Source: Merluccius polli
Taxonomy: Eukaryota; Chordata; Actinopteri; Gadiformes; Merlucciidae
Assembly (NCBI GenBank): GCA_030340625.1
Contig: JAOPHQ010002000.1
Coordinates: 77,001-141,000 of the forward strand
DNA: 64,000 nucleotides
Direction of reading: 5' to 3'
Part shown: piece by piece, positions 9,751-21,190 of the stretch
Layout of the letters: every line of letters starts with the position of its first letter
Numbering within the stretch: position 1 is the first letter of the stretch
Translations under genes and position numbers: made by a program
The notes under the pieces: model-generated
Database searches by the model: none
What the model saw: only the letters and a program-made list of their open reading frames with translations
What the model was told of the DNA's origin: nothing

Positions 9751-10159
9751 ATGGAGCACAACACACACACACACACACAAACAAACAGGCATACAACAGC
9801 GCAATGGTGGTACAGGCAGGCATACACCCACACATGTGCACACACACACACATTGCAACTGCAAAACCATATGCAAAAATATACATAAAATATATACCAA
9901 AAAAAACAACCAAAACACACATGGACACTCGCACTAATGCATTCACACACAAGCACACCAACACACACACACACGCACACACACACACACAACGGCAGTA
10001 CAGGCATACACACCCATGGTACGGGCACACATTGGCGTATAGTCACATGGGCTTTTTGGAAAGACTAGGAGGTTATGATGCTACACATATATAATCTACA
10101 CATGATATACACATGATCTACACATTCTACTTCACATAGTGAATACACATGTGTATGTA

Positions 10160-10216
<57 letters not shown>
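9751..10216. repeat. CA-rich degenerate sequence and (GT)n array
   Basis: Degenerate CA words continue to about 9990, with unique sequence at 10000-10140, then TGTATGTATG and about 26 GT units to 10216. Confidence 0.8.
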
Positions 10217-10220
<4 letters not shown>

Positions 10221-11610
10221 ATGGGCGTGTGTGTGAATGCAGGAGGGTGTGCATCCATGTGTGCGTTGGTGGTTTTTTTCCCCTTCATACAGTCATATGG
10301 TTCTGCAGTTATATTTTCATATTACCTTTTGGTTCAAGGATCATTCAGCAGCCTGTCCATGGACTTTTGGTCCTATTGACAACCCTGTGAAAAATAAGGA
10401 CATGGCACTCAGTCAGTGTTGACTCCCGCCGCATCATCTTCCCATTCTGTCAGTGCTGTGGGAACAGTGATTACTGCACACATCTTGAGGAGAAAACTTG
10501 AGCTACATATGTATTCCATGTACTTAGTGTTATATTGTGTGAGACTCCACTAAGTCAGAAAACAATGTCATGTAAATGATGCTATCTGAACTGCAATATA
10601 AGTAATACAAAAAAACATTCAATAAAAAAAGGGGACCCGGAGAGATATGGATCTTCACGCCATGTATACTTTTTGGTGATTGGCAAATTATGATGATTTG
10701 GTCTAATGATTATATATGCTGTTATCATTACTTGATTATTCTTGTTTTCAAAATCATCATACATTATTACAGTAGGCCTTCATTATTTTTTAGGTAAAAG
10801 CATGTCTTTTTTCAATATAATGTATGTGTACAGTATAGACCCCTATAGTATACACATGAATACATGAATGTTTGTTTATACATGTAGGTTTTACAAAATT
10901 AAATATAAAAGCAACACACACACAGATTTGATGCATGTTTTCAAAAGTTACCACAAGGTGTCACAGGGCATAATTAAATCATTATGCATATTCATTTTCA
11001 TATTCATATATTTAATATTTATAATTTCCTTACAACAGATTGTATTCATCTGTTTTAGAGATCCTATTATTAATATATGAATATCTTCTGTAATAGCCCT
11101 ATAGACCGTAAACAATAACAGTAGCCTATAAAACAATATTTAGTACTTACATAGGCCTATATAATAACCATTAGGTGTTAATGTTATTATAGCTTATTAT
11201 TGAATTAATTAATTATTTAGGTTGTGGCCTAATGCCACAAGTGAACACAGCGAGGCAGAGATGGTGTCGATGTGATAAGATGTCATCTGGAGCTATGGGA
11301 GTACAAGGACTAGCCAACCCTAATACTGTGTTTTGATCAAATGTAACACTCATACTAAATACAAAGACTAATAAATGTTCAACTGTATTTGTAACGGAAA
11401 CGTTAGCGTAATTAGTCTACAATTCAAGTACACATGCGAAATCAACTATTTCTTATAGCCTATAGTTTTGTAATTAGTGCGCAATTAGTATTTCGACCTC
11501 ACGGCCATTAATTTGCCAAAAGACCCCTTTTTATGTTAGGGAGGCCTCATGTTATTCAGGCCAGTTAGGTCCATAACCTAACATAACGTTTCTAATGCCA
11601 AGACGAGAGA
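10217..11610. other. AT-rich non-coding stretch
   Basis: No coding signal. Composition shifts to AT-rich with many short T and A runs. The first TAGGCCTA-type word appears at about 11151. Confidence 0.55.
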
Positions 11611-11649
11611 CAGACAGAGAGAACGAGAGAGAGAGAGAGAGACAGAGAG

Positions 11650-11741
<92 letters not shown>

Positions 11742-11765
11742 GGGGGGGGGGGGGGGGGGGGGGGG
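11611..11765. repeat. (GA)n array followed by G24
   Basis: About 60 GA units with a few CGA and CAGA variants end in TAGAGC and 24 consecutive G residues (11742-11765). The tract is purine-only for about 120 bases. Confidence 0.95.
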
Positions 11766-12767
11766 ATAAATATGATGCTTTGAGTTGATGAGCAAAATAA
11801 TATATTTGACACAAAACAAAGACATAGACTTGCACTATTCAAACTTTTACAATTTCCGCCATGTGTGTGGATTCCCCTGAACATGGTAGGGCGAAAGGAG
11901 AAAGTTTTGGAGAAGGACTAAATCAGTATCCGTGTGCCGACACAAAATCCAATGTTAGTAAAAAGACATGGACTAATCCACGTAATTTATTAATTTCTAT
12001 ACACACTGCAGTGGGTTGAAGGGACCTATAGGCCCAGTCTCATCCAATATAGGCCAGTTTAGCCTACTTTACTCTTGATTAATTAAATACCTTGTTACGG
12101 AGACTTTTTCGATAAGACTGAACAAGCATTTGTTTTAAATGTCCCTTTCATAAGTTGTCGAAAATTGCTAAAATATGCTGCTTATCGCATCTGTCGCTGT
12201 AAAATGTATTTAGGCATACAGTACACATCCACACGTGAATCAATGCAGCAAAGCCATAAATACAGGAATACAATACCAACCTCGAGTTGTAACAACTTCA
12301 AAACAAATTCAATATTTTTTAGCAGAACTAAAATGACCAGTTTTGACCGCATCAAAAGTCAAATGAATAAACAATTGATTTTCTTGGCCTATCGCATCCC
12401 TTTAGAAACCATTACAATTCGATACAATTGTGTGTAGACCAATATTTGAATGCACTTCTTTTTTATTTTATTTTTTTTACAATATAGGGCTAGGCCTAAC
12501 AAAAGATAGGCCTATACTTTAAACTAATCCCAAAGTTAAATGACATCAATTATTATATATTTGTTTCTGTCAATAAAATAACAATTAAATGTTGATTATA
12601 ATCAGGTCGAATTATAGGAAAATACGACTCAGAATTTAGGTTAGTTTAGGCCTACTTGGCAAAATTAGAAATATTTTTTTAATAGCTTGTAGCCTAAATT
12701 GCTATTAACTATCTGCTAATAAAATGCATACATCTCGTCGTTGTAAAAATGTGTGCAATCCATTGTG

Positions 12768-12806
<39 letters not shown>

Positions 12807-15778
12807 CAAAGTGAAGGATAATGACCTACTGCGGCTGATTGTTTTCTCATTAGGCCGCGCGTCCAATCAGTCTGAATGCTTTCCACTATCGGCTTTCTAT
12901 GGGCTACACAACGGTGTAGTCTACATTATTATTACAAAGTTAAACATTTCACAATTTCTAGGAATATTTACTCACGTTTTTTAATAACCAATATCCAGAA
13001 ACAATCGGCTATAATGAAGTAGGCCCTAGACTACATTTAACGGCTATAGTTCAAATGGTCATCTGGTCGGCATTAAATCAGCTTCACCCACGAGACACTA
13101 AAAAGTTGGCTATAGGCCTAATAGGATATGAACCAAAATGTAGGCCTACCTAGGTGTAGGCCTATTAAATATCATTGTTTAATGAACAATGGATTGAGAA
13201 AGCAAGCGTAGGCTATATAAAGACTAATAAAAGCATTAGGCCTATTAGGCCTAAACACCTAATCACTGACTATCAATGCGAGCCCTGCCAGTCGAGATGT
13301 AGGCTTACTTAGGCTATTTCATTTATTTATTCATGTGTGGCCGTTTTTCTGTCATGTACCTTATAGGCCTGTCCATATGCCTAGGCCATCTGTCTTTAAT
13401 TAATAAAAGAAAAAGGGTTTGCAATTAATTTTTGGCAGAGTGAGGTACATTCCTACGGTAAATTGTGGGCTAATATTTCCCTTTAATCCTCTGTTAAATC
13501 CCCACCTGACGTGGGGTCGTCAAGTAGAATGCAGACGTCACGCGGAGACGCGCAGGTTCTCAGGTGAGCGGCCCGCAGGTGGGCTCCTCGCGGTGATAAC
13601 CGTAAAACAAGATTAGCAGTCCTTGATTAGTCAAATATTTGTCTTTTTCTAAGTAGTAAAAAAAAAGGTACACAATGCTAAGGAGTTGAGCTCCTTAGAT
13701 ATCCAAGATGTGTTGCATATCCAAGTTAACATGTATTTTTCAACTATTGTTCAACTTAATTAAATTATCATAGCTATATGTAAGAAACAGTGTTTCTGTA
13801 TGGCTGCTACATAATATTAGGGCTGTAAAAAGACATGTAATTGCCATTGCACATTCTTATATACTAATTCATCTCTTTACATTTATGTTACTTGAATATA
13901 CACCTACAAATAATCATCACACTTCAAATGTCTTCTGTTTTAAAGAAACTGTTTTGCCAACATTGTATCTGCAAGTTTGTAGATTATTCTGTCTGCCATG
14001 ACAACTCCCTAGATTTCACCAGTATTTTCGATTTGCAGTCAAAAAACTCAATCTATGATCTGGCAGCTCTAGTGTCAACCTTATGCAGGAGAAGGTGACA
14101 GAAACAGTTGAGGAAGAGAGTGTGCTAAAATCCCATCACCAGAGACCCTGACATCAAAGCATACCAAAAGCTCATATTGAGTGCACTTTGAGCTGGCAAG
14201 ATAGTGTGACTTCAGAACACCTGAAACGTGACTGTCATGTTTTTCAATTGAGAAATGTGCAAAAAATAAAACACTAAAAACGAAAATAAAATAAACCGCT
14301 AAAAAAGATCAGCATCATTTGTCTCACAAGGACATTAAGAATAGCCTTTAGATTGATTGAGAGAAGGGTGACGATTTAGTAAGATAAATAAATAAAGATG
14401 ATGAATCAAGTTGGAAGGGAGAGGAGGCTAAACGTGATTTGGGATTTCACTCAAGAAGACAAGGCACTGTCACCGAATGTGTCATCTGTTACAAGCCTGT
14501 CACTTGACAGTGATGTGGCTTGGGATTGAGACTGATCAATTCATAAACTGCCAAACAGACATAGTTTTGATAGCTGCAGTTTTGTCAGAAAAACACAAAC
14601 TTTTGTGGGATTTTTTTCATAGATTTGTTTGCTTGGATATGTCTCTCTTCTACATTCAAAGTGACTTTCTCCATCCAGAGACATAAGAGTACAAAGCAAA
14701 GACAATACCTAATTTAAGACACACACACACAAAAACAAAAACAAGTTGGACATATATTCCACATTTGAAAGATTAAAGTGGTGTTTTTGACCTTTTCAGA
14801 TCTCAGGTTGGGGAGTAAACCAGGGAAGTAGCAAAGAACTCCTGCATGGTTTTCTTGTTTTATGTTTGTCTTTGGCCACTATTTCTTAAGTGAAACCTGA
14901 TACCCAAAGCACTTTCCTCTTCAAAGTAGTCTCCTGTTGTGCTTTGTGGCCACACGAGTGTCAATCTCATACTTTCAAAGCCTCATCTCTGTCTATACAT
15001 TTCATCAAATAGAGTTAAAGCTTTGATGGCTAGCCTGAAAACAATTTTGGGGGACAATGAAAAAACATAAAGATGAAAAATATTGATTTGCTTATTTGCT
15101 TTTGGATAAAATGTAATCTGTTGGATAATGGTGTCTATAAAATCAATATATGTAAAATGATAAAATGTAATACAAACAATCTTATTTTGATATACTAAAC
15201 AAAAAACATTTTCAAAGCAAAAGTCTCGCGGGAAGACATACGTGATCGGGAATATTCCAAATACCAATAGATAATCATCAACCTCAAAAAAACTTTGTCA
15301 TTCTACTATTCTAGTTTCATTCATATTGGCAGTCTTTTGCATAACTTTAAGTCCGCCATTTTAATCCTCAAAGGGCTTCGGGAGCTACTTGGCTTTGCAC
15401 TGTAGTCATTCCAGGTCACAACCCGGTAGGAAATATGGGCTGCCATGGTAACACAAAGATGGCCTCTAAAGGCTTAGCATAATTCTTCCCTAATAGAAAA
15501 ATAACAGCGGCAAATCCCGTCCTTAGTGAACTGGCTTATTCGATAGAGACAGACTCCCACCTGTGAAGCACATAGTTGCCACACCAATGCACCAGGACTA
15601 CTATAAGATGAATAAGGCGCCATCTTTGGACAGGAATAAGGGTGGGTGGGGGGGCGGGGTGGGAGCTAAGCCCACGGCAGAATCCCTCTCTTTTATTAAG
15701 CTGAAAACAACCCACAGAGTGTCTGTGGTTGCTCAAGGTTTTCTGAGGCTGGACAACACAAGCTACTAAATTAAACAG
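11766..15778. other. AT-rich non-coding region rich in TAGGCCTA
   Basis: Four kilobases without recognisable genes. AGGCCT occurs about ten times between 11150 and 13400, mostly inside TAGGCCTA. One (GT)n array lies at 12771-12805. The stretch 13420-13620 is GC-richer. A small 8-bp hairpin is at 13678-13698. Frames of 60 to 94 codons have no recognisable domains. Confidence 0.55.
12771..12805. repeat. (TG)n microsatellite
   Basis: Seventeen uninterrupted TG units. Confidence 0.95.
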
Positions 15779-16085
15779 TGTCACAGTTTGAACTATTTTT
15801 GCTTTAGTTTCATTGTAGTTTAGTTTTTGCCCTGTAGATGTCCTCCTTGTGCCCCTCAGCCTTGTTTGTTGGAATGATTTGCATGTGTCTATTAGTTAAT
15901 TGTGTTCACCTGGGTGTGCAAGTGGGTATTTAAGTCAGTCATTTCTATTTGTCACTCTGATCGTCAAGTGTAGTCTGTCTCTCTGTTCTGATGACCTGTA
16001 TGTTGCAAGTGCCCTGTTAGTTTATTTTGTTAGTTTATGCCATTTATTTTGAACTACTTTTTGGTTCACATTCTACATTTGCATT
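15779..16085 (+). repeat. Probable 5' LTR of the Sushi-like gypsy element
   Basis: Begins TGTCACAG at 15779 and lies immediately upstream of a gag start. It contains a TATA-like GGGTATTTAAG (about 15925), as expected for an LTR promoter. The 3' boundary is uncertain; I place it between about 16076 and 16105 because the leader up to the gag ATG at 16119 is only weakly defined. No matching 3' LTR is present in the window. Confidence 0.55.
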
Positions 16086-16118
16086 TGGGTCCGATTGTGA
16101 TAGTACGATCAGACCAAC

Positions 16119-17175
16119 ATGGACCCAGCAGACACTGAACAGCTTCAGAAAGCGCTCTCCATCCAGGGAGATGCCCTCGGATGACATGAGCAGCAGATCA
16201 ACCAGCTCCAAGAGGGATTGAATAGTCTGGCTGAACTGCACAGCCAGAACTTCCAGAATATCATGGCCCAACTCCAGAGCATGGCAATGCAGCGTCAGCC
16301 AACTCAACCCTCTAATCCTGCTACACCTTCATTCTCCACCGAACCTCCTTCATCATCTGCCCAACAACCCCCAGTTTCAAGGGAGCCCTGTCTACCTCTG
16401 CCTGAGTGCTATTCCGGTGTTCGAACTCCAGCCCACCTTCTTCCTGTCTGACCGCTCCTGCAATTGCTTATATAATTGCCCTCCTCTCTAAAAGGGCTCT
16501 GTCTGTGACCAACAGACACCTATTTGCCCCAGCCATCAGTTTTCTGTGGAGTTAAGCAAGGACCCGTAGTGTAGCAGATTGCGCATGCTAACTGAAAGAA
16601 TGTGCCTGGAACCCTGATGCCCTCTCCAATGCTTTCCACCACAGACTTTCTGAGGGAATAAAAGATGAACTAGCCTCTCAGGTACTTCCTTCGGGCTAAG
16701 ACCTGGTCATGGATCTGGCAATTCCATTTGCTAGCCGCATGCATGAACAAAGGAGAGAGAAGAGGTTGATGTCTGGGTGGGCCTGCGGAGGGTCTAGGTG
16801 TGCCTGTGGTGTGGACTGGTGCTGCTGAGGTATGCCTTGGTGGCCAGGAGGTAACTTTGTCCTCTCCATGTACCACATTACTGTGGATTCTTCTACCTGT
16901 AGAACAAACCATTCTCTGCACACCTTTGTTTCAACACCCAGCCATTCAAGAGGTTTTTTCCCACAAGGGTCATCTTATGAAGAGGCCACCATGGAGCCCA
17001 TGCAGTGGGGAAAGGACCAGGTTAACCATGGCTGAGCGATGGAGAAGAGACAACTGCTTCATGTACTGTGATGAACCTGGTCACTTTCTGCCCTGTAAAA
17101 GAGCAGGCTCACCAGTAGAAGGGAGGATATTGGTGAGTCAAACTAAGGCCCTCCGTCTGTTCTACGCCCACTGAT
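16119..17175 (+). pseudogene. Sushi-like gag relic with zinc knuckle
   Basis: The ATG at 16119 starts MDPADTEQLQKALSIQGDAL, the usual beginning of Sushi-class gag. A TGA at 16182-16184 interrupts codon 22, but the frame continues through glutamine-rich QINQLQEGLNSLAEL, a coiled-coil-like segment, to LPLPECYSGV near 16410. The middle part is scrambled by frameshifts. A zinc-knuckle-like CFMYCDEPGHFLPC lies at 17055-17096; its spacing differs slightly from canonical CX2CX4HX4C, probably by decay. Gag would have been the structural particle protein. Confidence 0.8.
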
Positions 17176-17578
17176 TTGTGCTCCCTGCATTGGCAGAACC
17201 AGTCTCAGTCCCTTCGTGCTCTTAACTCTGGCACTGATAAAAACTTTATTGACTCTGCACTGGTTCCCCAGCTGGGCATTACCATGATACTCTATGAAGG
17301 CTAATGCCTTGGACGGCCATCTCATAGACAGAGTAACATTCATCACCATCCCGGAAAGCTTTCTCATTTTGGCAATCACCTAGATCTAGTCCGGTTTCAC
17401 CTACTAGATTCACCCCACATTCCCCTAGTCCTAACCTAGACTACAGGATGTATTGTAGATCGGAGTCCATTTTGCCATGCCCACTGTTTAAAGAAGAGTT
17501 TCCACTTTCCACTGGCGACATTCCCAATCTGTTTGTAGTTCCGCCTGAGTACCTGGATCTTCACTACAAGTATTCACT
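17176..17578 (+). pseudogene. Gypsy aspartic protease relic (copy B)
   Basis: NSGTDKNFIDSALVPQLG (17224-17277) matches the active-site region of gypsy proteases, where DSGA or DSGT is expected. The catalytic aspartate reads asparagine here. The following segment to 17578 is frameshifted, with the word VTFITIPESF-like around 17330. Confidence 0.7.
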
Positions 17579-18417
17579 ATGACCCGTGCCACCACTCTGC
17601 CTCGTCACTGCCCATATGACTGTGCTATTGATCTCCTCCCTGGTACCTCTCCACCCCGTGGTAGTCTGTACTCCTTCTCAGGCCCAGAGAGGGATGCAAT
17701 GAATGTATACAGTATATTGGAAGTCCCTGTCCTTTGGCATTATTCATCCCTCATCCTCCCCTGCTGGCATTGGTTTGTTCTTCTCGATAAAAAAGAAGTT
17801 GAAAAAATGACACTATAGTGAATAATTGCTATCCCCTGTTGCTAATTTCCTGCTTTCGCTGCTTTCGAGGTCCTGAAGGGTGCCACCATTATTGAAAAGC
17901 TTGATTTGTGGAATGCCTTTCATCTAGTCCACATTAGGGAGGGACATTAATGGAATACTGCCTTCAACACTCCTAGTGGTGACTATGACTATTTGGTAAT
18001 GTCAGTAACACTCAAGCAGTTTTCCAAGCCCTGCTTAAAAATGTTTTAAGACATGCTAAATTGCTTTGTTTTTGTTTTAATATTCTCAAGGTCTGCGCAT
18101 GTTCGACATGTCCACTAGGTCCTTTAAAGACTGCTAGAGAATAAGTTATTCGTCAAAGCTGAAGTGTGGGTTTCATGTTTTAACTGTTTTGTTCCTAGGA
18201 TTCATTGTCTCCACAGGTACTGTTTGCATGGATCCTGCCAAGGTGAAGGCGGTGGTTGACTGGCCCAACCAACCACTTGCAAAGAGATGCAGCGGTTCCT
18301 TGGATTTGCAAACTTCTACCGCAGATTAATGCGGGACTACAGTACCCTGGCCACACCTCTACCTGCCCTCACCTCCCACTCTGCATGCTTTGCCTGGTCA
18401 CCTGGAGCAGATCGGGC
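17579..18417 (+). pseudogene. Sushi-like reverse transcriptase relic
   Basis: Starts with PYDCAIDLLPGTSPPRG (17611-17661), the RT lead-in of this group. KLDLWNAFHLVHIREG and AFNTPSG follow around 17898-17980. The catalytic YXDD region (about 18060) is not recognisable and seems deleted: the frame jumps to LIFSRS. RFLGFANFYRRL and AWSPGADRAF appear at 18290-18420. Multiple stops and frameshifts. Confidence 0.8.
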
Positions 18418-18869
18418 ATTCCATAATCGTGGATCACTTCTGCCCCCATTCTGACGCAACCTGACTGCTCTCACCAGTTTGTTTTTGAGATGGATGCCTC
18501 AGATGTGGGAGTAGGAGCTATTCTGTCCCAGCGATCCTCCATGGATCAGAAGCTCCATCCAGGCACCTTCTTTTCCCGCAGACTGTCTCCAGCACAGAGA
18601 AACTACGACATTGGCAATTCGGGAGCTTCTTGCAGTGAAACTGTCCTTGGAGGAGTGGAGACATTGGTTGGAGGGGGCAGAGCAACCATTTATTGTGTGG
18701 ACTGACCACAAGAACCTGGATTGTGTCTGGACGGCCAAAAGACTCACCTCCAGACAGGCCAGATGGGCACTTTTCTTCAACTGTTTTTAATTCTGTGTCA
18801 TCTTACCTGCCTGATGCTCTCTCGAGCCTGTTTGATGTGTCATTCCAAGTACTTTCTGCTGACCTTCTG
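18418..18869 (+). pseudogene. Sushi-like RNase H relic
   Basis: MDASDVGVGAILSQRS (18490-18537) contains the first RNase H aspartate. FFSRRLSPAQRNYDIGN follows, then EEWRHWLEGAEQPF in another frame and VWTDHKNLD with the third acidic motif (about 18696-18722), then SRQARWALFF. LPDALSSLFD near 18809 marks the end of RNase H. At least two frameshifts. Confidence 0.85.
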
Positions 18870-19121
18870 CCTGATGGCTGTTGTCAGCTGGGGCATCGAG
18901 AGGACCATCTTCGGGGCCAGAAAGCTACAGCCTGATCCTGGGAATGGCCCCTCAACCATCTGTTTGTCCCAGGCTCTATCCGCTCTCACTTTCTCCAGTC
19001 AGTAACTCATCTAAACTATCCTGTCATCCTGGGGTCAACCACAAACCGCACTTTCCTGCAGTGTTGTTTCTGGTGGCCATCCATGGTGGCTGATACCCGA
19101 TCCTATGTGATACAAAGTCTG
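18870..19121 (+). pseudogene. Start of integrase relic, truncated
   Basis: Segments resembling the zinc-binding N-terminus of gypsy integrase can be read across frames, including HPGVN (about 19026) and CFWWPSM (about 19066-19086), with ADTRSYV beyond. The catalytic DDE core is absent. Sequence similarity stops at about 19120, at the hairpin. Confidence 0.75.
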
Positions 19122-19150
19122 TAACTGCAAGGGTCCTTCCCTTGCAGTTA
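19122..19150. repeat. Perfect 12-bp hairpin at the gypsy breakpoint
   Basis: TAACTGCAAGGG (19122-19133) is the exact reverse complement of 19139-19150, with loop TCCTT. It lies where the Sushi-like relic ends. Confidence 0.95.
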
Positions 19151-19437
19151 TGCAATACTGTGACAATAAATGTAAAACAATTGTTGTGCAAAGGAATTGT
19201 CTTATACTGGGCTGAATCTAAACTAATTCAAACACATTTAAAAGTGTTCTGTTTTAGGTCATTGTGAATATTTCACTGTGTGAACACAAGTCACGCAGTT
19301 GGATCCTTTATGTTGTCCATTTTTTTCCAGCATTCACAAAAAACCCCCACTAAATCTGTCCTAGGTTCACCGTGTCCCTTCCCTACTCTGTTGCTAGGTA
19401 CACTGTAAACCTGAATAAGTTCCCAGAACTCAAAAAG

Positions 19438-19461
19438 ATTAAGGCAATCGATTGCCTTAAT
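19438..19461. repeat. Perfect 24-bp palindrome
   Basis: A palindrome with no spacer, centred on CG at 19449-19450 with core GGCAATCGATTGCC. It lies in the left arm of the TA-flanked element. Confidence 0.95.
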
Positions 19462-19757
19462 TGTTTTAAGTTGACTAACTTAAAAGTCCAAATTTTCCTG
19501 AACTTAAAAGGTTAGATGACTTGCCACTTGTATCTTTTGATAACAGTTAAATTAAAGTGCTCATTTAGCTCAACTCAAATATTTGCAGTTAATATGACTT
19601 ACAATTTTCAGTTAAGGCGACTCAATTATCTTCAGTCAATATGACTTACAAGTTTCCAGTTTACAATCAACTGGAATAAGTTCACAGAACTTCAAAAAAT
19701 AAGTTCACAACCACACCATTTTCATGTTAACTTAACTCAGTTTATTACTTTATCAAC

Positions 19758-20309
19758 TTAATACTTGTAATACTTAATACAGTATTTTCTTGCCTGCTCC
19801 CTTCTGACCCTACCATCCGAATGTCGCAGCAGAAATCGAGACTCATCAGACCAGGCAACGTTTTTCCAATCTTCGATTGTCCAATTTTGGTGAGCCTGTG
19901 CGAATTGTAGCCTCAGTTTCCTGTTCTTAGCTGACAGGAGTGGCACCCGGTGTGGTCTTCTGCTGCTGTAGCCCATCCGCCTCAAGGTTCGACGTGTTGT
20001 GCGTTCAGAGATGCTCTTCTGCATACCTCTGTTGTAACGAGTGGTTATTTGAGTTACAGTTGCCTTTCTATCAGCTCGAACCAGTCTGGCCATTCTCCTC
20101 TGACCTCTAGCATCAACAAGGCATTTGCGCCCACAGAACTGCCGCTCACTGGATATTTTCTCTTTTTCGGACCATTCTCTGTAAACCCTAGAGATGGTTG
20201 TGTGTGAAAATCCCAGTAGATCAGCAGTCTCTGAAATACTCAGACCAGCCCGTCTGGCACCAACAACCATGCCACATTCAAAGTCACTTAAATCACCTTT
20301 CTTCCCCAT
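19758..20309 (-). pseudogene. Tc1-like transposase, truncated at the catalytic core
   Basis: The minus-strand frame of 183 codons begins MGKKGDLSDFECGMVVGAR and contains an N-terminal paired-like helix-turn-helix (about residues 10-60, SISETADLLGFSHTTISRVY), a second DNA-binding helix set (residues about 70-115, ITTRYNRG...RTLRRMGY) and the first part of the DDE core with WSDESRF (about residue 153), whose D is the first catalytic acid. Intact Tc1 transposases are around 340 residues; here the frame leaves transposase sequence near residue 170 and its last ten codons come from the host element. The second D and the E are missing, so it cannot be active. The start is the normal Tc1 one. The N-terminal half is free of stops, so the insertion may be fairly young. 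Confidence 0.9.
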
Positions 20310-20460
20310 TCTGATGCTCGGTTTGAACTGCAGCAGATCGTCCTGACCATGTCTACATGCCTAAATGCATTGAGTTGCTGCCATGTGATTGGCTGATTAG
20401 AAATTTGCGTTAACGAGCAGTTGGACAGGTGTACCTAATAAAGTGGCCAGTGAGTGTATA
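19787..20460 (-). mobile_element. Tc1-like transposon, 3'-truncated
   Basis: On the minus strand the terminal inverted repeat lies near 20430-20460 (CACTGGCCACTTTATTAGG read on the minus strand), a sequence well known from a common fish Tc1-like family. The 5' untranslated part and transposase N-terminus follow. The other end and the second terminal repeat are missing; the junction with the host MITE is around 19786. Confidence 0.85.
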
Positions 20461-20859
20461 TCTATGTGCTTCGTAAAACTAGCCTCAGAGAAATTCACCG
20501 CAGACCATGTGCCCCAACCCCATTTACAAAGAGAATAGTGTTTTAAAGTTATAGGCTACTTAAACAAAACACAAAACAGTTCAATTAAATGAGCAGTTAA
20601 AATTACACAAAAGGGAAGAATATGTTATTACTTATTCATCTTAAGTTATACTTAAATATTGTTTTTAAGTTGTACTTACACAAAACACAAAACAGTTCAA
20701 TTTAATCAAAAACTATTAGTTTAAATAACTCAAAAGTAAGAAGAAGTTACACCAACTTGACATAATTAAGTTAGTACAACTTTTTCTAAAACTTTGAGTA
20801 TGCACTACTTAATATATTTCATTACTTTGGACATTCGGGTTTACAGTGTAGCAGGAAGC

Positions 20860-21190
20860 AGTTACCAGGGAGAGAATACAGTACCAGCACAATGTTAAGT
20901 GGAAAAATAAGTCTCCAGGCTGTGATGGGTTGACCTCTGAATTTTACAAGACATTATCTTAAGAGTTAACGCCTTTTTGCTTGACATTTTTAAGGAGGGT
21001 ATTTGTAAGGGACCCCTTAATTATTGAAACCAGCGCTCTATCATACTCAACAACTATAAGATTTTAGCTATGATGTTGACGAATAGATTAAAAACAGGAT
21101 TGAATGAGCTTATTAATGAATGTCTGTCAGGATTGGAAGGGACATCGAACAATGGAAGGTTGGAAAAATCTCCCAGGAAAAATTAAGGCT
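20860..21190 (+). pseudogene. L1-type LINE ORF2 relic, RT segment
   Basis: NKSPGCDGLTSEFYK (20906-20950) is the conserved start of the L1-type reverse transcriptase, followed by LTPFLLDIFKEG and NNYKILAMMLTNRLKTGLNE (about 21045-21106). It then jumps at about 21128 to a later part, suggesting an internal deletion that includes the catalytic FADD box. This belongs with the L1-like segments at 21841 and 22485. Confidence 0.8.

Larger units (their letters stand above)
15779..19121 (+). mobile_element. Sushi-like Ty3/gypsy retrotransposon relic (copy B)
   Basis: In order on the plus strand: LTR-like DNA, gag beginning MDPADTEQLQKAL, a zinc knuckle, an aspartic protease motif, reverse transcriptase, RNase H and the start of integrase. 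This order and the gag start are characteristic of the Sushi-ichi group of fish gypsy elements. The copy carries many stops and frameshifts and is truncated in the integrase zinc-binding region, ending at a 12-bp hairpin (19122-19150). It is a dead copy; only the relics below can be read. Confidence 0.85.
19401..20848. mobile_element. TA-flanked non-autonomous DNA element hosting a Tc1-like insert
   Basis: The left end CACTGTAAACCTGAAT (19401) and the reverse complement of the right end, CACTGTAAACCCGAAT (to 20848), form terminal inverted repeats, each flanked by TA (19399-19400, 20849-20850). The interior is AT-rich with ACTTAA and AGTTCA words and no coding capacity of its own. A Tc1-like fragment occupies about 19787-20460. 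Direct repeats of ACAAAACACAAAACAGTTCA occur near 20565 and 20680. TA flanks suggest, but do not prove, a Tc1/mariner-mobilised MITE. Confidence 0.8.

Noticed and set aside
9017..10030. 337-codon minus-strand frame, the longest in the window
   Set aside because: It consists of cysteine/valine repeats from the CA-rich minisatellite and its flanks; parallel frames of 290 and 244 codons cover the same DNA.
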